Below, in pieces: positions 22,930 through 34,343 of a stretch of DNA of 64,000 nucleotides. Below the pieces are notes generated by a model that worked only from the letters and a program-made list of their open reading frames with translations, searched no databases and had not been told where the DNA came from. Each line of letters begins with the position of its first letter. The stretch's first letter is position 1. The position numbers and the translations under genes were made by a program. The DNA comes from Rotaria macrura (taxonomy: Eukaryota; Rotifera; Eurotatoria; Philodinida; Philodinidae): positions 157,307-221,306 of the forward strand of contig OENT01000096.1 in the NCBI GenBank assembly GCA_900239685.1. The letters are read 5' to 3'.

Positions 22930-25884
22930 TCATGATATTATCTTTTCGTTTCTCTTCACACATGATTCTTGTTTCTTCTTGATAATAGACATTTGTTTTT
23001 CAATTTCATCAAGTTTACTAACAATATCAATTTTAGCATAAACATCGGATAACTCATTTCGAACAGATGTCTTTTGAGTTTGTTTGTATTCTTTTCTCAA
23101 AGCAACGAGTTTCTCATACAAAAACTCATTAAGGCATGTACGATCGATTTGTGAACAAAGTTTTTTTTCTTCGCCAATCATTCGTCTCAAATAGGACCAT
23201 ATTGGATCTACTTGACAGGATAAATGTTCGTTTGTTGCGTGAAATATCGCGAATTCTAAGATTGCGCCTTTCAGCTGTTTGAAAGTTGACTCGATATATT
23301 CAAAAGGCTCGCTCGCGAATTTAACATCTTCTTTGTATCGGAAATGATAATCGATCGTCAAATGGCTCTCGCCTGAACACTCACATTGCTTGCAGATAAT
23401 CAAATCATTGTGCAAATTATAAATAACTATCAAAAAGTCATTGTAACGTTCCCAGTTAGGTTCACATGTGCAGCAAATAGTTGATCCCCGAGGCAGTGAT
23501 TTTGGACGCTGTTGAATTAGTAGACTAGTTGGATCCCTTTGTAGAAGAATCATGTTTCGGAAAAGATTTCTAATAGTTTCTAACATCGGACGAGTCAATA
23601 GATTAATCTTAGACGAACCATGTTCGACAGATCGCCAATCTTTTTCAAAAAGCGGTACAAGTTTAGTCCCACAAAAGAACTTGAGAAGACGATTGGATTC
23701 TTTGACTGAACTTACCCAACTTTGTTCATATTCCTTCTCTTGATATTCATCGAATTCGATTCCATTCCTCACAGCTACTAGATAACGAAATGATTCACTG
23801 TCAAAACAAAATGTGTTCGATTTCTTGAACGGAATATCTTTGATTGGACACGAGTCAATCATCTTTTTCAGTAGAGGAGCTGTGTCACCCGGAGTGAAGA
23901 AAGTCGATCGAGTATTCGTGAAACAAAATACAATATTGTTTCGAGCATTTTCTCCTAAGAAACTAAGTAATCGATTGAAGTATGAACGAAGAACAACATT
24001 TAATTTGGATTCATTCGGTTTGAGAAGAATACAAATAGCATTGAGATGTGAAAGATTACTGATAAATGAAATAATATGTTGTAAGTTGTGATCATCTTGA
24101 TCAAGACCGCGAGTATCTCCCATTCCCGGTGTATCGATCAGTCGTAGTTTGGTCAGACTATTCAGAAGCGGTAAAACATAGGACCGACAATGTTGAGTAA
24201 CTGATTGACCTGGATGATCGTGATCTTCATTAGAATCTTGATCTCCGAAGGTGACAGGTTTTTCTTTAAAATCATCACCGATTGTCATGATAAACGAGAC
24301 AGGCATAACGACGTGAGGTTCACTTGAACGTGCCATGTCGAAAGTCTCAAACGCGAAGTAGTTGACAAGTGCATTGATGAAAGTAGATTTTCCAACACCA
24401 GATTCACCCAGAAGAAGCACATTTATATGTTGACTAGAGATTGAATCGGAAATACTGGCACAATGATTCTCGTTCGGTGGATTCTTTGAAATCGGCTCGT
24501 TCATTGAGTTTTCCTTATGATTCTTCTCTTGCGAATGGTTGAATGAGTTTCCTGATAATAGAGATGTAGGTAGATATTCTGGTGATCGCATTTCTTGAGA
24601 GTTCACTTGGTGGGGTTCCTCTTTTACGGCTCTATTTGTTGTTCTCCTTCGTAGTCTGGCTGCTGTATTTGTGCGATTACGTGGTGACGATGCATCGGTG
24701 GTGTGCTCTGTTGCATCTGTCTTTTGTTCCAATTCAAGCTTGTTTGTTGTTGTTAACAACTGGTTTTGTGCCGCATTGTCATTTAATAGATCTCTAGGAG
24801 TTGTTGATTCTGCTTCTTCTACGGACGGATCCCTCTGCATAGATATTGTTGATGAGTCTGATGCTTTAAAATTTTCTCTCGTATCATCATCGCTCCCATC
24901 CGGTGGTCTTTCATTCTCTCTTGGTAATAGATTCGACGACTCGATTGAGTTCGACGACCTCTTCAGATCATTGATTGGTTTTTCTTTCCTGGGAGAACGC
25001 TTCATAACTGCAGGAGCTGGTGACATGGGTTCTTTGTCGGCCCTTACTGTTGTTATTGCTTCGTTTTGACGAGAGGATTCTGTTAGATTGGACTCATAGG
25101 CCAACACATGTGCTGGATTAGGTTGATCGTCTTTATCGAACGTTGTAATAGTGATTGACGATGTAACTGATAGATCTGTTTGGCGCAATTGATCTATATG
25201 AGGCGAATCCTCTTCTGAAGACTTTGTTTGACTATTCGATAAGCTGAGTGATTCTGATGGGTCCATTCGTTCTTGTCTCTCTCTTAACTGTTTGTTCGAT
25301 GATCGAATAGTTTCTGTTGTTGACGATCTGGGTGTCAATGATGAGTCGTATGAAGCTTCGATAATCACCGATGAATTTATTGAAAATATTTCTATTTTCG
25401 ATAGAATATATGAATTTATGTAAGAGAAATCAACGTAGATTAGACGTAAAGAAGGATTCATTTCATGATTCTTTATCAAGTTCGAATAATATTCATTCCA
25501 TTCAGAAGAATCTTGCAATTTTAAATGATCAGAAGAACAGAAAACGAGTTGTTCTTTATTTGATTTAAGTCGTTTTCTTAAGATTTGTTGTAAATCATCA
25601 TTTTGTTCAATGGTTTCATATTCCATGTTTAAATATTTAACATTGTCTTGCTTCAAAGTGTTGATAAACTTTACTTTTTCTCGTAAAGATTCGATGTATT
25701 CGAGGCACGAATCCATCTGATTTTCTAAAGAAGGGTCGACTGCATTAGCCAGCATTTCGGATATTAATTTTTGTGTAAACTCTCCTCGGCGTATTTGACC
25801 AATCAAGTTTCCAATATGTTTGATCTCGACTGAATAAAATTCTTGGATTTTTTTAATTTGTTGTGCAACGTTTTGAAAGATCAT
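22930..25884 (-). CDS. GTPase array copy C, C-terminal part: coiled coil, linker, AIG1-like GTPase
   Basis: An uninterrupted 984-residue frame. Residues 1-100 are helical and charged (VDPSLENQMDSCLEYIESLREKV...), followed by a segment shared almost exactly with copy D. A Ser/Thr-rich linker runs to about residue 480. The P-loop GESGVGKST is at 493-501, then G3 DTPGMGD and FCFTNTRSTF. C-terminal to the G domain is a Cys cluster, TICCTC...CKQCECSGESH, of the kind seen in related invertebrate G proteins, where it may bind zinc. It ends in a KK-rich coiled coil. The frame begins at ATG 25884, but the true protein probably included the N-terminal piece at 26434-27525. It may be expressed as a shortened G protein or be part of a broken or spliced gene. 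Confidence 0.7.
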   Translation of the reverse strand: MIFQNVAQQIKKIQEFYSVEIKHIGNLIGQIRRGEFTQKLISEMLANAVDPSLENQMDSCLEYIESLREKVKFINTLKQDNVKYLNMEYETIEQNDDLQQILRKRLKSNKEQLVFCSSDHLKLQDSSEWNEYYSNLIKNHEMNPSLRLIYVDFSYINSYILSKIEIFSINSSVIIEASYDSSLTPRSSTTETIRSSNKQLRERQERMDPSESLSLSNSQTKSSEEDSPHIDQLRQTDLSVTSSITITTFDKDDQPNPAHVLAYESNLTESSRQNEAITTVRADKEPMSPAPAVMKRSPRKEKPINDLKRSSNSIESSNLLPRENERPPDGSDDDTRENFKASDSSTISMQRDPSVEEAESTTPRDLLNDNAAQNQLLTTTNKLELEQKTDATEHTTDASSPRNRTNTAARLRRRTTNRAVKEEPHQVNSQEMRSPEYLPTSLLSGNSFNHSQEKNHKENSMNEPISKNPPNENHCASISDSISSQHINVLLLGESGVGKSTFINALVNYFAFETFDMARSSEPHVVMPVSFIMTIGDDFKEKPVTFGDQDSNEDHDHPGQSVTQHCRSYVLPLLNSLTKLRLIDTPGMGDTRGLDQDDHNLQHIISFISNLSHLNAICILLKPNESKLNVVLRSYFNRLLSFLGENARNNIVFCFTNTRSTFFTPGDTAPLLKKMIDSCPIKDIPFKKSNTFCFDSESFRYLVAVRNGIEFDEYQEKEYEQSWVSSVKESNRLLKFFCGTKLVPLFEKDWRSVEHGSSKINLLTRPMLETIRNLFRNMILLQRDPTSLLIQQRPKSLPRGSTICCTCEPNWERYNDFLIVIYNLHNDLIICKQCECSGESHLTIDYHFRYKEDVKFASEPFEYIESTFKQLKGAILEFAIFHATNEHLSCQVDPIWSYLRRMIGEEKKLCSQIDRTCLNEFLYEKLVALRKEYKQTQKTSVRNELSDVYAKIDIVSKLDEIEKQMSIIKKKQESCVKRNEKIIS

Positions 25885-26433
25885 TCACTCAGTACGTCAT
25901 CCCTTTCTTTTCATGCCGGATTGTTATACCTTCCCTCCCCCTCCATGATCTCATCGCAGCGCCTATAAACTCATTATAGAGTATCAGCTATTAACGTTCT
26001 ATTTTCTCATTCTAAAGTGCAGTGTTCTGCTATTTGCGACATTATCATATGTACATTAATTTTAAAGAAATTAGTGTTTGTAAACATCCACATAAATGTT
26101 TAACTGCTCTCTTTCTCTATAATCCAGAACGTATTAGATTAAATTTTCATTATTTAAGAAATAAAATTCGAATCGACCCGTTCTACTTCGACTCGAACGA
26201 TTTTCGGTTTTTTGTAGGATAAGAATCGACAACATGTAGTCAGAAAATTGCTCACAAAATCACACTGTCACGAAAACTTTGTTTACTTATCAATCTTACT
26301 TGGAAAGAAGTTGTACAGTTCACTTCAATTCGTGAGAACTGCTTCACATTGAATGTCGAGTCCTGTTAGCTAGAATCAAAACGATTGTATTTTTCTGTCA
26401 AGTTTCTAGCACAAAAAATGACACTAGTTTTCC
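25885..26433. other. interruption between the two halves of copy C
   Basis: Copy D reads straight through the corresponding point in one frame. In copy C the recognisable homology stops near 26588 and resumes near 25880, leaving about 0.7 kb. No inverted ends or target duplication were found. It could be a long intron (a donor-like GGTATCG follows the last homologous codons) or an old insertion. Confidence 0.5.
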
Positions 26434-27525
26434 TCATTTTATTGAAGACAGAAATAATATTGTGCAGCTATGCATGATGCTACTGTGACTGCAACCAGTA
26501 CGTCGTAAATAACTACTAGTTTTGTGAAACGTTTTTCTTCGTAATGAAAATCTAATATGTGAATATTCACAAAATTTATGTTCGATACCTTTAACGTCCA
26601 TAGGTTCTAATTCTGAACTTATGAATATATTTAACTTTTTCATCTTGAACCATAAAGGTAGTAAATATTGTTTCAATATTTTAATAACGCCTTGCTTGAG
26701 TGGAACATATTTCGTTTTATTTTTCACGTGACTTGGATAAAACCATTGAATAGGACGCAGAAAACATTGCAATGGACGATGAACAGATACTAATTTCTTT
26801 ATTCGAATTATTTCTTTACATATATCACTTAATGTTTTGCCTTCATTTAGTTCCCGTATATTGGAAAATGCTTGAACAAAGGTTTGTTGAGAGAATAATT
26901 GCTTGTCGTCTTGCGATATTTTGAAAGTATTTTCTGTTAAATGTCGACTTAGTTTTTCTAAAAAAAGATCAGCTTCATCTTGATTATTCAGAGATATATT
27001 TAATACAACGACAACATGAATTCCTGATCTGATCGAAGAAACAAGATGAGTTGTCTGTGTGTCAATTGTAGCTTCTCGTATTTCCTCTCGATATTGAACG
27101 ACTTTATCTGTAACATATTTTTCTTCACTGACATAACAATAGTGAATTATTCGAGTGTTTATATCCATGTCAAAGTTAGAATTGACTAATGAAGTTATTG
27201 CTTTTGGAGAAACCATATCTAATACTAAACTGAACCATAGATCATCGTCAATACCGATTTCATGAAGCAGATTTTCAATTTTGATCAAACTGCTTTTGAA
27301 TACTTTGCAATAGGCAACTTTGCTTTTTTTAGGTTTGCTTATCACATCACTTGATAGAGGCACTTCACCAACAAAACGGTCTGTTCGAGCATCATAGATA
27401 GAGCCAAGTTTAGCAGATAGTTTCACGGGCGAGCGACGTATACCATCATCAACCAATGAGATTTTCAAGGGATTATCGTCAGTCCAACTCAATTGATCGC
27501 AATCGATGTTTGACATTAGAAGCAC
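26434..27525 (-). pseudogene. GTPase array copy C, N-terminal SNTX-like domain (separated part)
   Basis: A 363-residue frame. The first in-frame ATG is 27525; a second (27516) gives an MSN start like copy B. It contains GSIYDARTD, TTHLVSSIRSGIHVVVVL and RPLQCFLRPIQ, which correspond one for one to the N-terminal domain of copies A, B and D. Homology ends at about residue 313 (SSELEP); the last 50 residues are out-of-frame or intron-like. It is either the 5' exon of copy C or a detached relic. Confidence 0.6.
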
Positions 27526-30500
27526 AATGATATCTATAGTAATATCAATTCTATAGATGAATTCTAGATATTCCTAAATGAGAATTTCAGACACTAGATA
27601 TTAAAAACGGTATCGAATACTGAACTTCTCCTAAAATCAACCAAGCGCAATGCTGACTATCTACACTGTTTATTTGTGAATGTCTAATCCGATAAAACGA
27701 ATGTTGTAGTGGCGAAGCTAGAAAAGCTGCTTCGTACCTCGCCCTATAACTGCATCACTAGAATCTTGCTCTAATATTTAATGATGGATATGTTTCATCT
27801 TACCTCAATCAATATCTACACCTTGCTATGAGTACTCCTCATACCCGTTTTGAATTTTCTGAATGGTTCTATCCAACTATTATCAAGAGAAATCAATCAT
27901 AATCGAAAAAGTTATACAACTCTATGCCTATAGAAAAATAATTCGTATAGAACATACCAATGAAACCAAGTGAGCTATATGTGCGTGAGAGAATTTTTCA
28001 AGACTACAAAGGTTCAGAAAGTCCTATAACTTCAAATTTCATAAATTTTTATACAAGAATACTGACAATTTGTTGATTTTAAATCGGATAACTGAATGTG
28101 GTTTATTTTAGATATTAGTCTCTCATGTAACATTAGTGTTACACAACATTTCATGCAGCAATACGCGCCTATAATACCGGTATAAATCTGTTAGTTGAGA
28201 TATACGACTCAATATTTGTGGAGTACAGGACATTTTTTATTTCAAATCACCTGCGCACATAATTAACATCTTTCAAGTCGTATCCAAATTAAAACGCAGC
28301 AACACACTTTTGTTCTAAGATATGATTTTGCATGAACTCGATCAGTATTTATAATTAAACTAATATAACCTGTTAATCCTCCTTTATATCCTGTTCCAAA
28401 TATTGTGTTATCTCTTGCCCTTGTTTACATGGATACCTATATATAGCTCGTATACCGGCATTTATTATTTCAAAAATAAAAGAGAGTTCTATCGAATGAT
28501 AGTCATTGTTCAATAGAGGTCAAATATGTTCATTTAAAATTTGATAGAAAAGAAAAGAAAGAAGGAAGTAAGGAATTTTTGTTTTTCTTCGAAGGAATTA
28601 TATATAAAGCCACTTAGATTTCGCTATTATACGATCTCGATAAGATTATTGTTTTTGGAACAGTAATGTGAATAGATTTTGAAGAATTCTAAATGAAGGA
28701 ATTTCGATAAATTTCCGACCTTTTGAAGAAATCCGAAGTTATAGAAAGACAATTTAGAGTTTTAGACTTCTTCCTAAAACTTTTCTTTTTACATCACTAT
28801 GATTTAACTACATCAATCTTCATTTCTTACCTTTTTGAAATAAATGCCACATGCATTACCTTGCTTTCTGTTTTTATGACTATTCTGTCTCTATAGAAAT
28901 GATGATTAAAGATAAAATTTTAGGAAGAAAGAAAAAAGCAACCTTTTACACTCTAGAAGAACTTCTATGCACGTCTTATATTATGCATGGTGTCTGTTCT
29001 ACATCTATCAAAGCAAAATGGCTTCGCAAAAAAAAGTGTTTTTCGGAAGAAAGAGAAAGGGATGATTTTGATTTTATTGTATTGCGATCAAAAAAATATT
29101 TTTGTAAATAGAGAAAGTTTCATTGATAGAATATTGTTTCTGTCGAAATACTATAAAACTATCAATTTGAATGGATCGTAAAATAACAAACGATAACTTA
29201 AATCTACACAGTTAAAAACATCCTATTATTTGATATGGTTCATTAAGAATATAAATAATAATTGATCTGTGAAAAATGGATACCAATGATTTTGTGTAAT
29301 AGGAGGGTGTGGGTACGGACTAATCCTGTACTGGCACAGATGTCCGTATTTTCCGCAAGAATAAATCCTACAGTCCAAATCAAATACAGCATGTATGACG
29401 ATTCCTTTAACATATGCATCGTCTATCACTCATTAGATTGATCACAGCAGTGTTTCTGCCCTGGTATTATTCTTGTAAAATGATGTTTGAAAATTAGAAC
29501 TGTCCATAAATTGGAATTCATCATGCACATATAATACGCCACTATATAGTAAAAAACATTGGTCACAACAAGCTTTTTATACTAAGTGCACATACAGCAT
29601 GAAATGTTTAAATGTGAATAATATTAATTAATTATGTATGTAAATAGCTGTCACAGTCGCCTTTAGTATTTGATCAAATACAAACATCGAGTTGCACTCA
29701 CCATGATGTTCTTTTTTGTTTATTTGGATGGCAGTAAGTACCAAATTCTACTAAGAGTATTTATTTTGAAATAAAAACCTCACTATTTCGTAGAACTCAC
29801 ATCTGTTTTTGATTAGAATAATGAATGTGAGTTTAAGGCAAGGTTGTCGCTCTCCCCGCCGCTTTTTTAGAGACATGAACGAGTAAGTTTTAATACGTTG
29901 AAATAAATAAATAGCAAGATTTCGAAAGCTGTACTATATTCCTAAAAAATTAAACTGATTGAAATATTGTTGAATATGCAAAAACATGCCGTTTCTAATA
30001 TTATGAACAAATAAATGATTGTAAAATATATATCAGCATTAATACTTTGCTGTGCCAAAGTTCGTCTTGTCACCACAGTAAAACAAATTAAATAGTTAAA
30101 ATCGACTTTAGGTATAACTAATATGTACAAAAATTCTTCATTATCGATACAAAGAAATTGGTACTGAAACTCTAAATTTCTCGTACACCTTACTGCATTG
30201 TGCAATATACTAATATATCATTATAGATATTTTATCACATCTTTCGTAAGATTCTCATCTTCGATCTATTGACAAAGAGAAATATTACTAGCAAAAAAAG
30301 TAAGTTATGAAAACAAATGGTGCTAAAGCAATTCAGGTGATAAAAATGAAATGTTCATGATTGCATCTATAAAGTTATATTAGCTTCGAAACTATTTAAT
30401 TAGTGAGTCAATATGTTGTTATCGTACGCTTGAAAAATGCGCTTAATTTATTTGTCAATCATTCTATGAAACGATAGACTTTTGATTTTGACAAACTTAT

Positions 30501-31091
30501 CCTAGGTGAATTCCGAAAAGATGCCAAATAAAAGAGAGTTGCATTAATGAATTACTTCGGTCAGAATCGATTGTCGATGCGAACAAACTCGCGATGAATA
30601 AAAACAGAGAACAGAATTTCTCTTCTAGGTTTAGAAATAAAAAATATCGAGGGTTTTTCAATATGCGATTATTATTGAGAAGGAATCTACTATCTTACTG
30701 AACATTTTTCAGTTTACGTACAGTCTATTTGTATGAGGAAACTAAAAAAAGATGAAAGTTACACGCTTTATGACTGGAAAGGGATGAATTGATATGTTTA
30801 TTTATTGTAAAAATAATTAGCTACGATGTATCCTCAAATTCTCATATTCGCAGTATTTTTTGTATAGTCCAGAGTTCAAGTTTTCATAAATGAAAATATT
30901 TTTCTCATGTCTAATATGTTATCTAGTGATTCCTACTTATAATTAATATGCAAAACATCGTGAACTTTGAAGGTTAAAAAAATATAATCAAATTTGTAAA
31001 AAATGGAAACTTACATCATATTTGATTAAATTGTATGCCGTTATCAAAAATCTATCATTTACTAGTAAGGGCAAAAATGCAATTTTTCAAA
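27526..31091. other. gene-free AT-rich spacer between copies C and D
   Basis: The longest unexplained stretch inside the array. No protein family recognised. A segment at about 28840-29090 is loosely similar to 40380-40640 (see findings). Short hairpins only. Confidence 0.5.
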
Positions 31092-31589
31092 CTACATATT
31101 TAATTTGGTTCGTGACAGTGTTTTCTCATTTCCGTTCATCTGTAATTCATGATTTGTCTTCATCAAAATCATTTGCGTTTGAATATCTTCGTTTTCACTA
31201 ATTTTTTCAATGCCTCCATATATCCTCGATAAATTCATAGATGCATCACTTAACATCTATGGTTCTTGCGCATGTTTATATTCTTCTCTGAAAATGATTC
31301 ATTCATCATACAAAAATGAATTAAGACATGCCGACTCAATCTTTGAACAAAGCTGCTTGTCATCCACAATGATTCGATTCAAATAAAAGAAAATTGGATC
31401 AACATGGCATAATAACTTTTGATTTATAGCATAAAATCGAGCAAATTCTGAGGCAACTGCTTTCGTTAGCTTGAAAGCGGCTTGCATCTACTCGAGTCGA
31501 AATTTCATATACAAGATCGTAGTCGATTTCAACATGGTCTTTACGATCACAATTGCAAATACTACATGAATCCGAAATAGGATGTAAAT

Positions 31590-32020
31590 CAAGGGGGAAA
31601 CGGCGGATTGTTGGGATTGCCAATCCCAAAGCAATCCTAAAAATCCCAAAAGCCAACAGCAATGACCTCTTGTAAATGAAGGAATTTCGAGCTGAAACTG
31701 TTATCATGTGTAGACCTCGTGGTTTATCCTAAAAGTTTCAATGTAAACGAATGTTTCCTTAAGATAATCAACTTTCAAGAAAAAATGATTTTCTGATCGT
31801 GCTGTGAAATATGAGCATTGCTTGCGATCGCACTATCTTCAGGAGAAAACATCCGTTTAGACTGAAACTTTTAGAATATTCTAAGAACCACAAGAACTAC
31901 ATATGATAAAAATTTCAGCTTGAAATTCCTTCATTTTCACGAGGAGATTGCTGATGAATTTTGGGATGGTCAAAATCCAAAAAAAAGTCCGGAAATCCGA
32001 AATCCGCCGTTTCCCCCTTG
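31590..32020. mobile_element. non-autonomous hAT MITE (431 bp)
   Basis: Terminal inverted repeats of 20 bp beginning CAAGGGGGAAACGG. They are flanked by perfect 8-bp target duplications ATGTAAAT at 31582-31589 and 32021-32028. It lies within the 3' coding part of copy D. It has no coding capacity. Confidence 0.92.
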
Positions 32021-33169
32021 ATGTAAATCATATTGCACAATCCAAAATTGATTGTAACAATTTTGATGATTCTGGAATAGTTACAGGATAGAGTTTTACC
32101 GATTGATTCACCGAATTTCTCTCTGATAGGATCATATTTCTGAATAGATTTCTTGTGATTTCCATCATATGACAGATAAATCCATCGATTTTAAATCGAG
32201 CATGCTCGACAGATCGCTAGTCATGTGAGAAGGGAGATTTTACATTAGTCCCACGAAGATACTCCAGAAGGCGATTGGATTCTTCGACTGAACTCTTCCA
32301 TCTTTGTTCATATTCCTTCTCTTGATATTCATCGAAGTCAATTCCATTTATCACAGCGACAAGAAAACGAAACGATTCTCTATCAAAACAAAATGTGTTC
32401 GATTTTTTGAATGGAATCTCTTTGATTGGACACGAATCAATCATCTTTTTCAGTAGAAAAGCCGTGTCACCTGGAGTGAAGAAAGTCGATCGAGTATTCG
32501 TGAAACAAAACACAATATTGTGTCGAACATTTTCACCTAAAAAACGAAGTAATCGATCGAAATACGAACGAAGAATGATGTTTAATTTGGATTCATTCGG
32601 TTTGAGAAGAATACAAATAACATCGAGATGAGAAAGATTACTGATAAACGAAATAATATGTTGTAAATTGAGATCATCTTGATCAAGGCGACGTGTATCT
32701 CCCATTCCAGGTGTGTCTATGAGGCGTAGTCTTTTTTGAGTACCCGAAAGTGGTACAACATAAGATCGGCAGTGTTGAGTAACTGATTGAGCCTGATGAT
32801 CGTGATCTTCATTAGAAACAAGATCGCCGAATGTGACAAGGGTTCTTCAAAATAATCCCCGATTTCCATGGTGAACGAGACAGGCATAGTGAAAAGAGGT
32901 TCACTCGAACGTTCTGCGTCGAAAGTCTCAAATACGAAATAGTTGACAAGTACATTAATGAAAGTATCAATGGATCCTCTGAAATCGGCTCGTTCACTCA
33001 GTTTTCTCTGTGGTTCTATTCTTGCTGATAATTCATCGGCTCATTCGACGATGATGAGATAGGTGCCACTGATGATAACTCTTGCAGCTTTATTCGCCTT
33101 CTTCGTTCTTCTATATATTCAGTTGGTTTTTTGGATGTTAACGTCGCCTTTGAAAGTTTATGTGATAAG

Positions 33170-34343
33170 GTGCTATTGGAAAGTGTTTTTATTTCCGTCT
33201 TTTTGTGTCAGAACGCTACTAAGTCGTCAGAAAACGTCTTTTATGAAAAAATTTGTATGCTTTATGCTAAAAATTTTGAGCTAGAGACCGAGTTTTCGGA
33301 ACATGTCAATCTATGTAAAAAAACGACGGTTTATAAGACTTTTCTTTGGTGCAACCTGTTTTTCATAATTTTTCACCCGCTTTCGGAGTTTTTCAATCTC
33401 TTTCATAGTTCAATCAGAGAGAGCCTAAAAAGTTGCGTTTGACACCCGAGTTTCAACATCCGACCAAATAGATTTCACTATGAACAAGAGAGAATTTATT
33501 CCAAAAACTTTTATTATAGTCCAAAATCCTGAATTTGAAAGTTTCAATATCGATTTTTCTTCTGTTTTATGTTATATTCTGAAATAGCTTCAAATTCTAG
33601 GTTATTAGGCTTCTTTGTGAAAACACCGTTATCCAAATGGCTATCGTGGGTAGAGGTGTTAGCCGAACGGATATGGTGCCGCTGCTCCTTTTTTTTCAAA
33701 AAATAAGAGACGCTACCGCCACGGTGCGAACACTGGTAATCCTTTCAGCCGTCACTCACACATTTTGAATGCTTCCATACCTGCTCATTTCTCATAATGT
33801 TTTTGTATATATTTATTTTGTGTGTTAAATTACGATGTAAAACAGTTCTTTTATATTATTTTTGATAAATGTAATACTCAGATATTGAAATAAAAATATT
33901 TTTTAATATTTGAAAGAATTATTGAGCTTCACATTGTCAAGCCGCTGCCACCACCGATAAACTCATCGGCTTACACCTCTAATCGTGGAAGGTAACATTA
34001 ATCTCCTACTGCTACTTCACTGATAAAGTTTCGTTAATTAGAATTATGATATTTATGATACGAAGACTTGACTCTACACGAAACCATGTGCATTTGAATT
34101 GGCGTAGAAGAAAAAAAGCATTTTTCATATCCCTGCACGCGTACATCAAGTGGAACAGGTTGAACCAGAAAAGAGTTTTGCAAACCCTGCTCCTTTACAT
34201 CGATAGGCATGTTCCGAAAAAAAGTCTGTAACTCGAAATTGTTGGCGTAAAGCATAGGACTTTTATTCACAAAAGATGCTTTCTGGCGACCTTCCAGCGT
34301 TCTGGCATAAAAAAATGAAAACAAAAACACTTTCCGAAAAGCA
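33170..34343. mobile_element. inverted-repeat (foldback-like) insertion in the linker of copy D
   Basis: Left arm about 33170-33360 and right arm about 34140-34343 are imperfect inverted copies. Both begin near GGAAAGTGTTTTT and share CAGAACGCT and TTTCGGAACATG blocks. The arms are clearly diverged, so the insertion is old. Its boundaries coincide with the break in copy D coding homology. No target duplication was identified. A younger MITE is nested inside. Confidence 0.65.
33651..33981. mobile_element. nested hAT MITE (331 bp)
   Basis: Inverted ends TAGAGGTGTTAGCCGA and its near-complement (TAGAGGTGTAAGCCGA). Flanked by ATCGTGGG (33643-33650) and ATCGTGGA (33982-33989), an 8-bp target duplication with one mismatch. 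Interior GC-rich near both ends and AT-rich in the middle. No coding capacity. Confidence 0.8.

Noticed and set aside
29300-29312. TGTGGG as a telomere-like repeat
   Set aside because: A single occurrence, no array.
34034-34330. 98-codon minus-strand ORF and its counterpart at 33131-33442
   Set aside because: They are the two arms of an inverted-repeat element read as protein, not a gene.
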